Origin: Choricystis sp. odSpoLacu1 | Lineage: Eukaryota; Chlorophyta; Trebouxiophyceae | Reading direction: 5' to 3' | Length of the DNA stretch: 64,000 bases | Assembly (NCBI GenBank): GCA_958009055.1 | Contig: OY253657.1 | Span: 248,001 to 312,000 of the forward strand | Shown: positions 31,481-42,167 of the stretch, piece by piece | Layout: every line of letters begins with the position of its first letter | Position numbering within the stretch: position 1 is the first letter of the stretch | The notes under the pieces: model-generated | What the model was told of the DNA's origin: nothing | What the model saw: the letters and a program-made list of their open reading frames with translations, nothing else | Databases searched by the model: none | Position numbers and translations under genes: made by a program

Positions 31481-32407
31481 ATGCGCTCCGTGCGCATCCT
31501 GGTCGGCGCCCGCGGCGTCAACAAGACGTCCTGGTTCTGGCCACCCACCCCCCCCACCTCGTGCGTCCTGTTTTTTCCGGGGGACGACGTCGCTGCGGCA
31601 GACACACACCCCGATGTCCTCCGCCTATCCACGCCCGCCGCCCAGGCGGCAGCCGCGGCGGCACTGTGGCCACAAGCTCTCGTGATCGTGGTGACGCCGT
31701 CGAGGCACGAGGGCGGGTACGCGTGTTTTGACCATTTCCTGCCAGGCACAACCCGGTCGGGCGAACCCCTCGGCACCTCCCCCACAGGCCTGCCCGCCCT
31801 GTCCCAAGCCGCCAGCCTGCTGGCGGGTGGCGGCTGGCCCGCTGCGACCGCAGAGGAGGCGGCGGTGGGCAGTGCGCCCGTGCCTTTGCCCGGGGTGAGC
31901 GGGGGGCGCGAGGCGCCGCCTGCACCACCCCCTCCTCGAACTGGCCCCTGGCCCCCCACCCGCGTCATCGGGTTCAGTAAGGGCGGCGTCATCGTGTCCC
32001 AGCTGTTGAGCGAGCTGGCGTGCATCGGGGAGCGCGGCGCGGAGGCTGCCGCGTTGGGTGGTGCCCACCCCGCCGCCACCACGCTGGCCGCCTCCATCCA
32101 AAGCCTTTTGTATCTCGACAGTGGACTCAACTGTCGCGGATCACACATGACCGACCCGTCGGTGGCGGCGGGGGTGGCGAGACTGGCCCATCCTCCCACT
32201 CTAGAGATACACGGCACCTCCCGCCAGTGGCGCGATGCACGCAGGCCGTGGCTGGCGGCGGAGGCTGGTACCTGCGAACGGCTGATGCGGGAGGCGGGCG
32301 TCAGTGTGACCCGTGTCGATCATGGCGGGTTGGGGGGTGGGGTGGGGAGTCATTTTAGGGTGATCGAGGCGGCGTTGCGAGGGGAGGAGGAGGGTGGAGG
32401 GGGGTAG
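31481..32407 (+). CDS. C2orf69-like (UPF0565) alpha/beta-hydrolase-fold protein, putatively mitochondrial
   Basis: Single exon, 308 residues. The family pattern is clear in order: CVLFFPGDD (first strand), LVIVVTPSRHEGGYACFDHF, RVIGFSKGGVIVSQLLSEL (the GxSxGG nucleophile-elbow-like turn), LLYLDSGLNCRGSHMTDP, and a C-terminal VDHGGLGGGVGSHFRVIEAAL. Human C2orf69 is a mitochondrial protein whose loss causes a fatal inflammatory disease. Its enzyme activity is not established. The serine in GFSKGG and histidine in the terminal GSHF would suit a hydrolase triad, which is inference. A Pro/Ala-rich insert of about 50 residues interrupts the core. The N-terminus MRSVRILVGARG is basic and short, not a strong presequence. 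Confidence 0.78.
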   Translation: MRSVRILVGARGVNKTSWFWPPTPPTSCVLFFPGDDVAAADTHPDVLRLSTPAAQAAAAAALWPQALVIVVTPSRHEGGYACFDHFLPGTTRSGEPLGTSPTGLPALSQAASLLAGGGWPAATAEEAAVGSAPVPLPGVSGGREAPPAPPPPRTGPWPPTRVIGFSKGGVIVSQLLSELACIGERGAEAAALGGAHPAATTLAASIQSLLYLDSGLNCRGSHMTDPSVAAGVARLAHPPTLEIHGTSRQWRDARRPWLAAEAGTCERLMREAGVSVTRVDHGGLGGGVGSHFRVIEAALRGEEEGGGG

Positions 32408-32663
32408 GGAGTGAGAGCACACACACACGTGCTCTGTCTTCTGTAGCTGGTGTGGCCTGTAGGTTGTTTGTCTTTTTGCGGAGCGCGGGGAGTCGGGTTG
32501 GGCAGAGGGAAAGGAAAGGGGAGCAGAAAAAAAACAGAAAAATAACACACCATCCACTCTCTGCGGGTGCCGCTCCCCACCGGCTCTCACGTGCACACTC
32601 GCGGCACACAGCACACGCGCACACACACATACACCCTTCCTTTCCCCGCCACCCTCTCCATAC

Positions 32664-35600
32664 ATGGAGCCGGAGGCGGCCCCCGCGCCGCCGCCCCCCG
32701 CCAACGCGGTGGGCGCGCCCCCCCGCGTCGCCGAGCTCAAAGCGGAGGACGGCGACTCCGGGCCGTCGTCGGGACGTTCCTCGGGTACGCGAAGGAGTGT
32801 GCGTTTGGGGTGGGAGGTGGCGGGCAGAGGCGGGTCGGAGGGGCGCCGCATGTCCGCGCCTGCGCAAGCGCGGTCGTGTGCAGCCGCCCTGGCACCCACC
32901 CACTGTCGCGCCGGGCGTGCTCGACGTTGTCAACAGAGCTGAAGGCTGCTCTGGGCTCGACGTGGGGGGAGATGTCGGGGCGGCGCCGCCTGGTCGCGGC
33001 GGAGCGGGGGGAGGACGGTCACAGCGGAGGAACGCGCGTCGTCGCGTCGTCGCCCTCTCTTCATGCAACCCTCCTTCCCTCACCCTCCACACAGGCACGC
33101 CCGCCCCCGCCGACCCGCCCAAACGCGAAGCCGCTGCCGCCGCCGCTGCCGCCGCCTCACCCGCCACCAAGCGCCCCCGCCAGGCGCGCCCCTTGCCCCC
33201 CCGTCGCGACGCGCCCCCCCGGCGCGCGGCCGCTGCCGGCGTCGGCGCCGCCGTCGCGGCCGCCCTGGACGACGGCCGCACCGCGGAGCGCGAGGCGGCG
33301 GAGGCGGCGACCGCCGCCGTGGCGCGCGCGCACGCGCGGTCGGCGGTAAAAAAGGTGGCGAAGGGTGGAGCGGTCGCTGTGCAGCCTCCGCCGCCGGTCG
33401 ACGTGGCGGCCGATCCCGAGCCCGCCGCCGCCGCGCCGCCCGACGCTGATGACGACAGCTCCACCCCCGTCGTCGACGTGCTCCTCGGCTGCACCAAGTG
33501 CCGCTACCTAAAGAAGGGGTGCGCCTCCTGCCGCCACCGCCCCGTGGTGGTGCGCGACGGCGAGCTGCGCTGGCGCCCCGACTCCGGGCGCCCGCAGACG
33601 GCCGTCCCGCCCGCCCCCACCTTTCACCCGACCGAGGCCGAGTTTGCCGACCCGGTCGCCTACATCAACTCGATTCGGGCGGCGGGTGAAGCCGCTGGTG
33701 TGGCGTGCATTGTCCCCCCTGCCTCGTGGCGCCCTCCCTTTGCACTCGAGCGCGGCACCAACGGCGCGTCGGCGGAATCGTTCCGCTTCCTGATCCGCAG
33801 GCAGCTGACCTCCCACCTGGTCAAGCGGCGCGCCAACACGGCCGACACCGGCAACATGGGCAAGTACGGCAAGCAGAGGAAAAAGGAGGCTGTGGAGGAG
33901 GAGGAGGAGAAGCGTGGTGGCGACGAAGAAGACGCCGATGACACCTCCTCCTCCACCGCTGCCGACTCGGAAGACGAAGCCGATGGCCTGGACGACGGCG
34001 AGTTTGGGTTCCGCGTCGTTGACCGGACGCACACCCTCAAGTCCTTTCAAGCGTACGCCGACTGGGTGAAGGCGATTCACTTCCAACCCCTGCCGACGGG
34101 GGCGGCGCCGCCGACCGAAGGCGCGGCGCGCCGCGCGCGCGCGCCCCCGCCCTCTCGCCCCCGCCAACCCACCGTGGAAGAGATTGAGGCCGAGTTTTGG
34201 CGCATCGTGGAGACGCCGGACGCGACGGTGGCGTCCCTGTATGGCCAGGACTTGGACTCGGGCCACCACGGTTCTGGGTTCCCGCTGCCCCCGCTGCGGC
34301 GGTCGCTGCTGGCCGCCCACCTGGCTGCGTCCGCGGCCGACAGGCCGCAACCCAAGGCAGCGTCTGCGAGAGCGTCGTCACGCACTGCGGCTGTTGCGCC
34401 ACCGTCGGCGGATGGCGGCGCTGGGGGTGGCCAGCCCACCACGCTGCGGGATGAGACACCCGAGGAGGCGGCCTACGCGCGTCACCCGTGGAACATCAAC
34501 AACCTGCCCCGCTGCACCGGCTCCCTGCTGCGCCACCTCCCGGGCGACGACCTCATCACCGGCGTCATGGTGCCCTGGCTGTATGTGGGGTCTGCTCTGT
34601 CTGCGTTTTGCTGGCACATTGAGGACCATGGACTGTATTCAGTCAACTACATGCACGCGGGCGCCCCAAAAGTGTGGTACAGCGTCCCCGCCTCCGGCGC
34701 GCGCGCCCTGGAGGCCGCGTTCCAGGACGCGGTGCCTCACCTGACGGCGGCGGCTCCCAATTTGTTGTTTCAGCTTGTCACGCACATGTCGCCGACCGAA
34801 CTGCGCGCGCGCGGTGTCCCCGTCCACCGCCTTGTCCACCACGAACGCTCCTTTGTGCTGACGTTTCCGAATGCGTACCACGCGGGGTTCAACACCGGGT
34901 TCAACTGCGCGGAAGCTGTGAACTTTGGGCCGCCTGATTGGCTTGCTGGTGGATCCACTGCTGTTGCGCGCTACTGCGGGCGCAAGCCGCCCACCTTTTC
35001 GCATGATGCGTTGCTGGTGACCCTCACCCGGGCGGCCCGGGTCCACGCTCCTGCGGACGCTGCGGCGGAGGCGGAGGCGGCGGACGAAGGGGGCAGGCTG
35101 CATGATGCGGCGCGGGCGGCCGAGGCGGTCGCTGTTGCGACCATGCCCACCGATGCGGGCACGCCCGGCCACCTGCGCCTGTCCGTGGTCGACCCTCCCA
35201 AGCCAGAAGAAGTGCCTCTGCCCGGCATCACCGCGGCCGCGGGCGAGCTGGCGGTGCGCATCGATGAAGAGCGGCGGCGGCGCGGCGCGGGCGCGGCGGC
35301 CGCTGGCGGCTCGCCTGGGTGCTGCGCCCGCATGGCGGGCACCGCGGGCGCGGTGGCGGCCGATGGCACGCCCGCGGATGGCGATGACGCAGACTGCGCG
35401 GTGTGCAAGTGCGACCTGTGGCTATCGGCGGTGGTGGCGGTGCCTGAAGGAGAGGGTGCGGAGGCCAACCCTTCTCCGCCCTCCACCACCCTCGTCTGCC
35501 CCGAGCACGCGGCCCACCTGGGGGTGCCCCCCTCCCACCAACGCCTGCTGTACCGGTACACCCTGGCCGAGCTGGAAGCGCTGGTCGCGTTTGCAGAGAA

Positions 35601-35922
35601 GTGGGTCGACGGCGTGGCGGCCGCGGTCGCGGCTGCGCGCGAGCGCGCGGCCCACCCCGACCTGGGCCCCGACCCGATTCCTGTCGGCCCCCTGGACCAG
35701 GACACTGTGCTGGCGCGCAAGCGGGCGGCCGAGCGGGAGGCCAAAGCTGTGGCGCGGGCGGTGGCTGCTGCCAAGAAGGAGGAGGAGCAGAGGCTGGCGG
35801 CAGAGGCAGCAGCTGCTGCGGCTGTCGAGGCGCCACCCGCGCTGGAGGTCGCTGCGCCCGTGGATGTCATGGCAGTGGATGTTGACGTTGCCCAGCTGGA
35901 GGAGGCGCTGCAGTTTGTTTGA
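32664..35922 (+). CDS. JmjN/JmjC histone lysine demethylase (KDM5/JMJ14-type, probably H3K4)
   Basis: Fe(II)/2-oxoglutarate dioxygenase acting on methylated histone H3 in the nucleus. Exons 32664-32784 and 33095-35922 give about 982 residues. JmjN: APTFHPTEAEFADPVAYINS. JmjC: SAFCWHIEDHGLYSVNYMH (Fe ligands His and Glu), GAPKVWYSVP, and FVLTFPNAYHAGFNTGFNCA (third Fe ligand His). These match plant JMJ14/15/18 closely. A C5HC2-type zinc region follows near residue 820 (DCAVCKCDLWLSAVV...CPEHAAHLG), then a basic/Ala helix. There is no PHD or ARID, as in the plant JMJ14 group. A Cys cluster before JmjN (GCTKCRYLKKGCASCRHR) is unusual for the family. The acidic insert of about 40 residues between JmjN and JmjC may be unstructured. 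Confidence 0.93.
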
Positions 35923-36035
35923 GTGTTTTTTTTCTTTTCCTTTCCCGTTTCTGCTTTTTGTTTTTCTGTGTGTTTTGACGAGAGTCTAAGTGCTAGCATC
36001 TCGATCTACCAATAACAAGTTCTCTCTCTCTCTTC

Positions 36036-38039
36036 TCACTGGGACAGCCTGATCGGCACCGCCGCCCCGCCCTGCAGCCCCACGCTCGACGCGCCACCGT
36101 CGCTGGCGACGGGCGACGGGGGCGCTGGCTTGCCCCCTGGCGTGCGAGGATCGTTCAGTCCGTCCTCAGAGTGCACTCGAACGACGGTCAGAAGGCGTGC
36201 GCGATCGTCTGCGCTGGCTCCGCGCCCGAGTGGTGCCGCTGTTGACGGCGGTGGCAGGCCCGACGCGACCGCCAGCTCTAATGACACCGCGTCGCCGCCA
36301 CCGTCCATCGCGGCCAGCGACGACCTCCCGCCCGCCGCGTCAGCCGCGTCGGCGGCGTGCACGCTGTAGCCGGCATAGAAGGCGAGGGCGACCACCGTCC
36401 AGACGGCGAGGCGGATGTAGGCCGCGACTCCCAGGGCGAGCGCGAGTTGCACGGTGGCCAGGACTGCGAGCGACGGGGTCAACGGGGTCAGCGGCACGCG
36501 GAAGCCGGCGGGCGCGTAGGCCACGGGCAGCAAGCAGAAGGAGGAGGCGGCTGCGGCCCAGAGGGCGACGGCGGCTGCGACGGCGGCGGCGGGGGCGCCA
36601 AACGTGATGGAAGCGGAGAAGGCGGCAGACAATAAAAAGAGCGCCACCAACGCTGCTGCAGCCCTGTGCCCCGACCCAGGGGGCGAGTACCGCCGCTTCA
36701 GCAGGGCGGCCGCCACGGCGGCCAGCACGGTGAGCGTGCCCACGCTGACGAGGGCGGCCAGGTCGGCGACGTCGACGGTCAGCGCGAGGGCGGCGGCAAC
36801 AGCGCTCGTCACAAACGTGGCGACCGCGGGGGCGCCCGTGGCCGCGTCCACAGCGGCCAGGCGGGCGGGGAGCAGGCGTTCGCGGGCCAGGAAGACGACG
36901 ACGCGGGCAGCGCCGAGCTGGGTGGCCAGGGCGGCGGAGACGAGGCCAGCCAGGACGCCAAACGACACGAACCGCCCCGACGTGGCGAGCAGAACGCGGG
37001 CGGCAGAGGAGGCATCCTGCGCTGCCGCAAAATGGTGGGAAAACATGGAGGCAAACGGGGCGCCATGGTCTATGGACGCGCGAGGCACTGCCGCCACCAG
37101 CACGAGCGCCAGCGCGGCATACAGCACGCCAGCGCCCGTCACGCTCGCCACAATCGCAAACGGCAAGTCAGCCGACGGGTCGCGCGCTTCCTCGGCCGCG
37201 TTGGCCACCGTGTCAAAATTGACGAACGCGTAAAACACGATGCCGGCCGACGCAAACACGCCGCGCGCGCCGTCCCCCAAAAAAGGGGTCAGGTTCGAGG
37301 CGCGAGCCAGGGGGGCGCCCGCGGCCAGGGTGTAGGCGGCCGCGATCAAGCAGACGAGTGTCACGGTGGTGTTGAACGTGGCCGACTGGCGGGTGCCACG
37401 CGCCAAAAGGGTGGCGAGTCCTGCAACAAGGGACGCGGCGAGCACGTCAAGGGACAGGGCTCGCCCAACGTGGATCAACAAAGCACCCGGCCTCAACCCG
37501 AACAAGGCACCCAGGTAGGCGCTGGCGGCACGCGCGATGGTGGCGACTGACAGCACGTACTCCAACACCAGCTGGGCGCCGACGATGACCGCGGCCAGCT
37601 CTCCGAAGACGACGCCGACAAACGTCACCGCGCCTCCCGCCACCGGCAGGGCGGCCGCAAACTCTGTGTAGCATAAAGCACACAACAAGGCGGCTGCGCC
37701 GGCCAGGAGGTAGCCCAGCACGACGGACGGCCCCCCGTGCTCGGCTGCCGCCACGCCGGTCAACACAAAGACGCCCGCACCGATGACGGCGCCGAGGGAG
37801 AGGAGGGTCAGATCCACGCGGGACAGGACGCGCGGCATCTCGCCGCCGGGGGCGGTGGCGGCGGCTCGGCGGTGGTCTTCGGGGGTGCGTTTGAGGAGGG
37901 CGCGCCTGCGGACGAGGGACTGGAGAGGGGGAGGAAGGAGGGGTGGTTGGTTGCGAGTGTCGATGAAAAAAAAACAATCAATGTCACCGCCCCCCCCCCC
38001 CCCCACACACAACCACTCACCGCCGTCGTGCTCAGCCAT
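36036..38039 (-). CDS. Cationic amino acid transporter (APC family, CAT type)
   Basis: Imports basic or broad amino acids. The main exon (37919-36036) encodes about 627 residues with some 13-14 membrane helices. Signature stretches are LTLLSLGAVIGAGVFVLTG, YLLAGAAALLCALCYTEFAA, LPVAGGAVTFVGVVFGEL and GIVFYAFVNFDTVANAAEEA, with the C-terminal RVPLTPLTPSLAVLATVQ block. A short first exon starting at 38039 (MAEHDGG) is suggested by GTGAGT at 38033-38028. Its phase does not match the 3' splice site at 37920/37919, so the true exon 1 end or the start is uncertain. Alternative 5' sites a few bases on (TGG|TTGTG region) would fit. A start at the internal MPRVLSRVDL is possible but would lose conserved N-terminal residues. 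The long hydrophilic C-tail is Ser/Pro/Gly-rich. Confidence 0.85.
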   Translation of the reverse strand: MAEHDGGEWLCVGGGGGGDIDCFFFIDTRNQPPLLPPPLQSLVRRRALLKRTPEDHRRAAATAPGGEMPRVLSRVDLTLLSLGAVIGAGVFVLTGVAAAEHGGPSVVLGYLLAGAAALLCALCYTEFAAALPVAGGAVTFVGVVFGELAAVIVGAQLVLEYVLSVATIARAASAYLGALFGLRPGALLIHVGRALSLDVLAASLVAGLATLLARGTRQSATFNTTVTLVCLIAAAYTLAAGAPLARASNLTPFLGDGARGVFASAGIVFYAFVNFDTVANAAEEARDPSADLPFAIVASVTGAGVLYAALALVLVAAVPRASIDHGAPFASMFSHHFAAAQDASSAARVLLATSGRFVSFGVLAGLVSAALATQLGAARVVVFLARERLLPARLAAVDAATGAPAVATFVTSAVAAALALTVDVADLAALVSVGTLTVLAAVAAALLKRRYSPPGSGHRAAAALVALFLLSAAFSASITFGAPAAAVAAAVALWAAAASSFCLLPVAYAPAGFRVPLTPLTPSLAVLATVQLALALGVAAYIRLAVWTVVALAFYAGYSVHAADAADAAGGRSSLAAMDGGGDAVSLELAVASGLPPPSTAAPLGRGASADDRARLLTVVRVHSEDGLNDPRTPGGKPAPPSPVASDGGASSVGLQGGAAVPIRLSQ

Positions 38040-38312
38040 CCACACACGCCGGTCGCCCGAGTGGGCGGCGGGGTGGAGGCCGGCCACGCCAATCAGGTGG
38101 TCGGTCGATTGCCCCGCTGCGCGGAATTGACTGCGGGCCGCGGGACGCGAGACCGCGCTGCAGGCACACGCAGGTGTGTACTGATCAGTTCACTGCACGC
38201 GTGGCGGCTGGTGGCGGAGTTGACCGTCGCCGGCAGCAGAGCAAAATGGACATTGATGTTTGGTCGATTTCTCTCACTTCAACGTCGTTTTTCTTGTGTT
38301 GCCTCCTCTCCA

Positions 38313-40399
38313 ATGCACGGTCGCGCAGCCCTCAGGCCGCGCCTGGCGCCCAGTCGCACCCCAGCCGCCACGCCTCAGCTCCGTCCCAGGCGTCCCACGG
38401 CCACCCCGCAGACCACGGCCGACGCGGCGCCCACCATCAATGAACCCACCCGGCGCGCGTTTGAGCAGGTCGCCAAAAGAGGCAGCGAGACACAAGGTGC
38501 GCTTTGTTGTGTGGGTTCGGGTGCGGGTCGGGGGTGGGTGGAGGCCTCTTTCATGCATTTCCAACCTTCCTCTTTCCTTCCTGCTCCCACAGCGTCGGGC
38601 GCGGGTGGCGCCACCACCCTGGACGCCCTCCTGCGCGTGGACGCCGGCTGGAAAGCGTTGTGCGACGCGCAAGGCGTGCTGCCCACCCCCAACACACCGT
38701 TCGTCACGCGTGCGCCGCGCGGCGAATCGATCGGCGCGGCCCCCGCATTTGACGTCGCCGTCGTCGGTGGCACCTGGGCGCCCTGCTGGCGGCCGCCATC
38801 GCGGCTGCAGCCCCGGGAGCCCGTGTGGCCGTCATCGAGGGGGGCGTCCTGACCGGCCGCGCGCAGGAGTGGAACATCTGCCGTGCTGAACTCGACGCTT
38901 TAACCTCCGCCGGCTGCCTGTCGCGGTCGGACGCTGCCGCGTCGATCGCGGCCGAGTTCAACCCCGTGCGCGCCTCCTTCGTGGGCTCCCCCCCCACGTC
39001 ACGCGGGACGTGCTCAACCTGGGCGTCCGCCCCGCCGTCCTGATCGAGGGCGCTGTGTCCGCCCTCAAGGCGGCGGGAGGGGCCGTGCTGGAGCGCGCGC
39101 CGTTGAGCGGCGTGACCATTTTTGATGATGGTGTGCGCCTCGACGTGCGTGGCGCCCCCCCCGTCACCGCGCGCCTCGTCGTCGACGCGACGGGCGCGCG
39201 CGGCCCGTTTGTGGCCCAGGCGCGCGCCGGCCAGACAGTGGATGGCGCCTGCTTGGTCGTGGACGTGCGCGCGTGCAGCCTGGCCCGACAACGACGCGGC
39301 CGACGTGATCGCGGCGCCCGACGGCACGGGCGCGCGGGGTGACCCCCAAATGTTGTGGGAGGCGTTCCCCGCGCGGGGGGAGGGAAGTGACGATGCGCGA
39401 ACCACCTACATGTTTCAGTATGTGTCCAGGGTGGCGCCCGGGCGTCAGGTGAGAGTGTGTTTTTGTGTGTGTGCGGGGCGTTTTGTGTGTGTTTGTGTGT
39501 TTCCAGTTTGCGCCCACCCACAAACTCCACACACCCGCCTTCCCCCTCCAGTCCCTGCTCGCCATGCTGGACGACTACTGGGCCCGCCTGCCCTCCTACC
39601 AGAGCCTACCTCCAGGCGCGCCCATCGAGGTTGATCGCATTCTGTTTGGAGTGTTCACCTCCCACCGCGCCTCCCCGCTGGCGCCCACGTGGGACAGGGT
39701 GCTGCACGCGGGGGACGCGGGAGGACTGCAATCACCTTTGGTGAGAGACGGATTGGGTCGTGGGACAGGGGGAGAGAGAGAGAGAGAGAGAGAGAGCTTG
39801 TGTCGCTGCCAAACACTCACCCCTCCACCCCCTCCACACACCGACTCAGTCCTTTGGCGGCCTCGGCGCCCTCTCCCGACACGCCGGCCGCCTCGCCTCC
39901 GCCATCGCCGATGCACTGGCCGTCGACGCACTGGACAGGGGGGCCCTCGCGACAATCAACCCCTACTCTCCCTCCCTCTCCGCTGCGTGGATGCTCCAAG
40001 CCGCCATGTCGTCCCTGCCTGAAGCGCCCCCCCCCTCCCCCGACTTCATTGTCAAGCTGCTGGGCTCCAACTTTGGGGCGCTGGCGGCGGCGGGGAATGC
40101 GGCTGCCCGCCCCTTTTTGAGGGACACGCTGCAGTTTTGAGGGCCTGGTCGCCACCCTGGCCCGCCAGGTGGCGGCCGACCCAGGATTTGCGCTGCAAAT
40201 AGTGGCCGCAGTCGGCCCTGTCGCCATCACCAGCTGGGTGGGCCACTTCATCATGCTTGGCATTTACTCAGCCCTGCACTCACTGCTGTCCCCGCTGCGC
40301 CCGTCGCTGGCGCGGGGGAAGCCGTCGCGGGCGCGCTTCCTGCCTCTGCGCGCGCTGGATGGACTGGAGTATGGCAGCGGGCTGGACTTCAAGGAGTAG
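38313..40399 (+). CDS. FAD-dependent lycopene-cyclase-family protein (plastid-type), with reading-frame breaks
   Basis: Exons 38313-38496, 38593-39448, 39552-39740 and 39850-40399, about 600 residues. A basic, Ser/Thr/Ala-rich leader looks like a plastid transit peptide. The FAD dinucleotide fold AFDVAVVGGT..GALLAAAI is followed by VDATGARGPF and HAGDAGGLQSPLSFGG. The C-terminus INPYSPSLSAAWMLQAAM and WVGHFIMLGIYSAL matches a plant 'lycopene beta/epsilon cyclase family' group distinct from true cyclases. Four frame breaks are needed: a missing base at about 38773, a missing base in an eight-C run at 38988-38995, a shift at about 39275-39292, and an extra T in the four-T run at 40135-40138. 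Splice sites remain intact. Either sequence errors or recent decay could explain this. The reaction is unknown. Confidence 0.7.
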
Positions 40400-40544
40400 A
40401 CGTTTGTGGTGGGGGGAGAAGGTTTGAAGAGCTAGGGGTAAACACTTTTTTCAGACACATTTGACGGAAACTTCAGTTCTTTTTTTCTCCACGCCCGCCC
40501 CCGCCCTCACTAGCGTCGTCGCTGGACGCACGTCGACGCGTGTC

Positions 40545-42086
40545 ATGGTGCACGCCCCCGGCGAGGAGAGGGCGCGCCCTGCCCCCGTCGACGGCTCCTT
40601 CCGCCAGCACTCGTTCGGCCAGCGCTCGCTCGCCAGCATCAACTCTCTGCAGCGGTCGCTGTCCGGCATCAACGCCGTCCACCCTTCATTGCTGTCTGTG
40701 GATGTGGATGCAGACGGCGGCGCCCACGTAGGTGGAGCCGACGCGCCGACCGACGGCGCGCCGCACGCGGCGCCGTCTGCGACCGCGCCGCAGGCCGCGT
40801 GCAACCTGGCCATCAGCATCGCCGGCTTTGCGTGCGCGTCCCTACCGTACGCTGTCGCCACCATGTCGTGGCCAGGCATGGCAGCTGTGCTGCTGTCGGG
40901 CGGCGCCACCGCCCTGCTGTCGTGCCACCTGGTGGCAACACTCGTCGAGTCGCCGACGGGCACCCGCCACTCGACCTACGCGGCACTCACCGCTGCACAC
41001 CTGTGGTCGGACACAAAGCTGGGCAAGGCTGCATCCGAAACTATACGCACGCTGCAGGCGGTCGCCTGTGTCGGCACGTGCATCACGAGCACCATTATCG
41101 GCGGGCAAGCCTTGAAACAGTTGCTCAGCCTGACGGCGGGGCGCCCGCTCCTCCCGCTCGGCGCCTGGACCGCCGTGTTTGGGGCCGTCCTGGCGGCCGC
41201 CGCCGCCCTACCCTCCATGGAGCACTCGTGGGTGTTGTCTCTGTCGGGCATGGTGTCGTTTGTTGTCTATTCGCTGGTCATGGTGGGGGCTAGCATCGCT
41301 GACGGGCGGAGCAGCGGTTCGCGGTCGTATGAGCCTCTGTCTGGCTCCGCCCGGCCGCTTCCCTCCGATTTCGGAAGCGCGGTTTATGGTATAGGCATCA
41401 TTGTGTTTGCTTTTGGCGTCGGCGTCTCCCCCGAGGTCGCCGCAACGCTCGCCAAACCCGTCGAGCGCCGGATGCACGTCGCGACCGCGCTCACCTTTTC
41501 CGTCATCCTGCCCCTCTATACCGCCATCGCGTGTGCCGGCTACTATGGCTATGGCGACACCGTGAAGAGCGTGTTGATCCAGTCCAACGCGGACGCGACC
41601 GACAGCGCGGCACGGCGTGGGGTCGTGTCGTTTGCTCTCGTCGCGGTCTGCGTCAACTCGGTCGCCATTTACACGGTGTACTCGTGGCCCATCTACACTG
41701 CGGTTGGCACATTGTTTAAGGCTGCCACCAAAAAAGCAAGGTGTTGCGCCCCCGTGTCCGGCTTTCGGAGTCGGGTGGGCGACCGCGTGGCCGCGTGCGC
41801 GGGGCGCTTCCTTTTCGTCGCCCTCACGACGTTGGCGGCGGCCGCCCTACCCTTTTTTGCGGACGTCGCGTCGGCTTTGGGAGGCGTTTTCCTCCTGCAA
41901 GACTACCTGTTCCCCCCCATCTTTGCCGCCGTGTCGCGCGAGCGCCCGAGGCCGCGCGCAGCGGTGAGAGCGGTGGCTTTTGCGATCGCAGCCGCGTCTG
42001 CCGCCCTGGGCGCGTTGATCGTGGGAGCGGCCGTGTGCGCGCTGGTGCGGAATGCGCAGACGTACCGACTGTTTGCCGACTTGTGA
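40545..42086 (+). CDS. Amino acid permease, AAAP/AVT family
   Basis: Single exon, 513 residues. A Ser/Ala-rich cytosolic N-terminus of about 80 residues contains a QHSFGQRSLASINSLQRS motif that could carry phosphorylation sites. Eleven hydrophobic helices follow. Family-like stretches are ACNLAISIAGFACASLPYA (helix 1, unwound Gly region), AVYGIGIIVFAFGVGVSPEV, SVILPLYTAIACAGYYGYGD and SFALVAVCVNSVAIYTVYSWPIY. This layout fits the vacuolar AVT or SLC32/36/38 group. The substrate is not predictable. It starts 145 bases after the stop of the upstream gene on the same strand, a tight head-to-tail arrangement. No frame breaks are seen. Confidence 0.85.
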   Translation: MVHAPGEERARPAPVDGSFRQHSFGQRSLASINSLQRSLSGINAVHPSLLSVDVDADGGAHVGGADAPTDGAPHAAPSATAPQAACNLAISIAGFACASLPYAVATMSWPGMAAVLLSGGATALLSCHLVATLVESPTGTRHSTYAALTAAHLWSDTKLGKAASETIRTLQAVACVGTCITSTIIGGQALKQLLSLTAGRPLLPLGAWTAVFGAVLAAAAALPSMEHSWVLSLSGMVSFVVYSLVMVGASIADGRSSGSRSYEPLSGSARPLPSDFGSAVYGIGIIVFAFGVGVSPEVAATLAKPVERRMHVATALTFSVILPLYTAIACAGYYGYGDTVKSVLIQSNADATDSAARRGVVSFALVAVCVNSVAIYTVYSWPIYTAVGTLFKAATKKARCCAPVSGFRSRVGDRVAACAGRFLFVALTTLAAAALPFFADVASALGGVFLLQDYLFPPIFAAVSRERPRPRAAVRAVAFAIAAASAALGALIVGAAVCALVRNAQTYRLFADL

Positions 42087-42167
42087 ACGGCGGGGGAGAG
42101 AGGGACGGCGATACGTGAAACAAACGCTGCGTGAACTGTGGAAGTTTTTACACACAAAAAAAAACTC

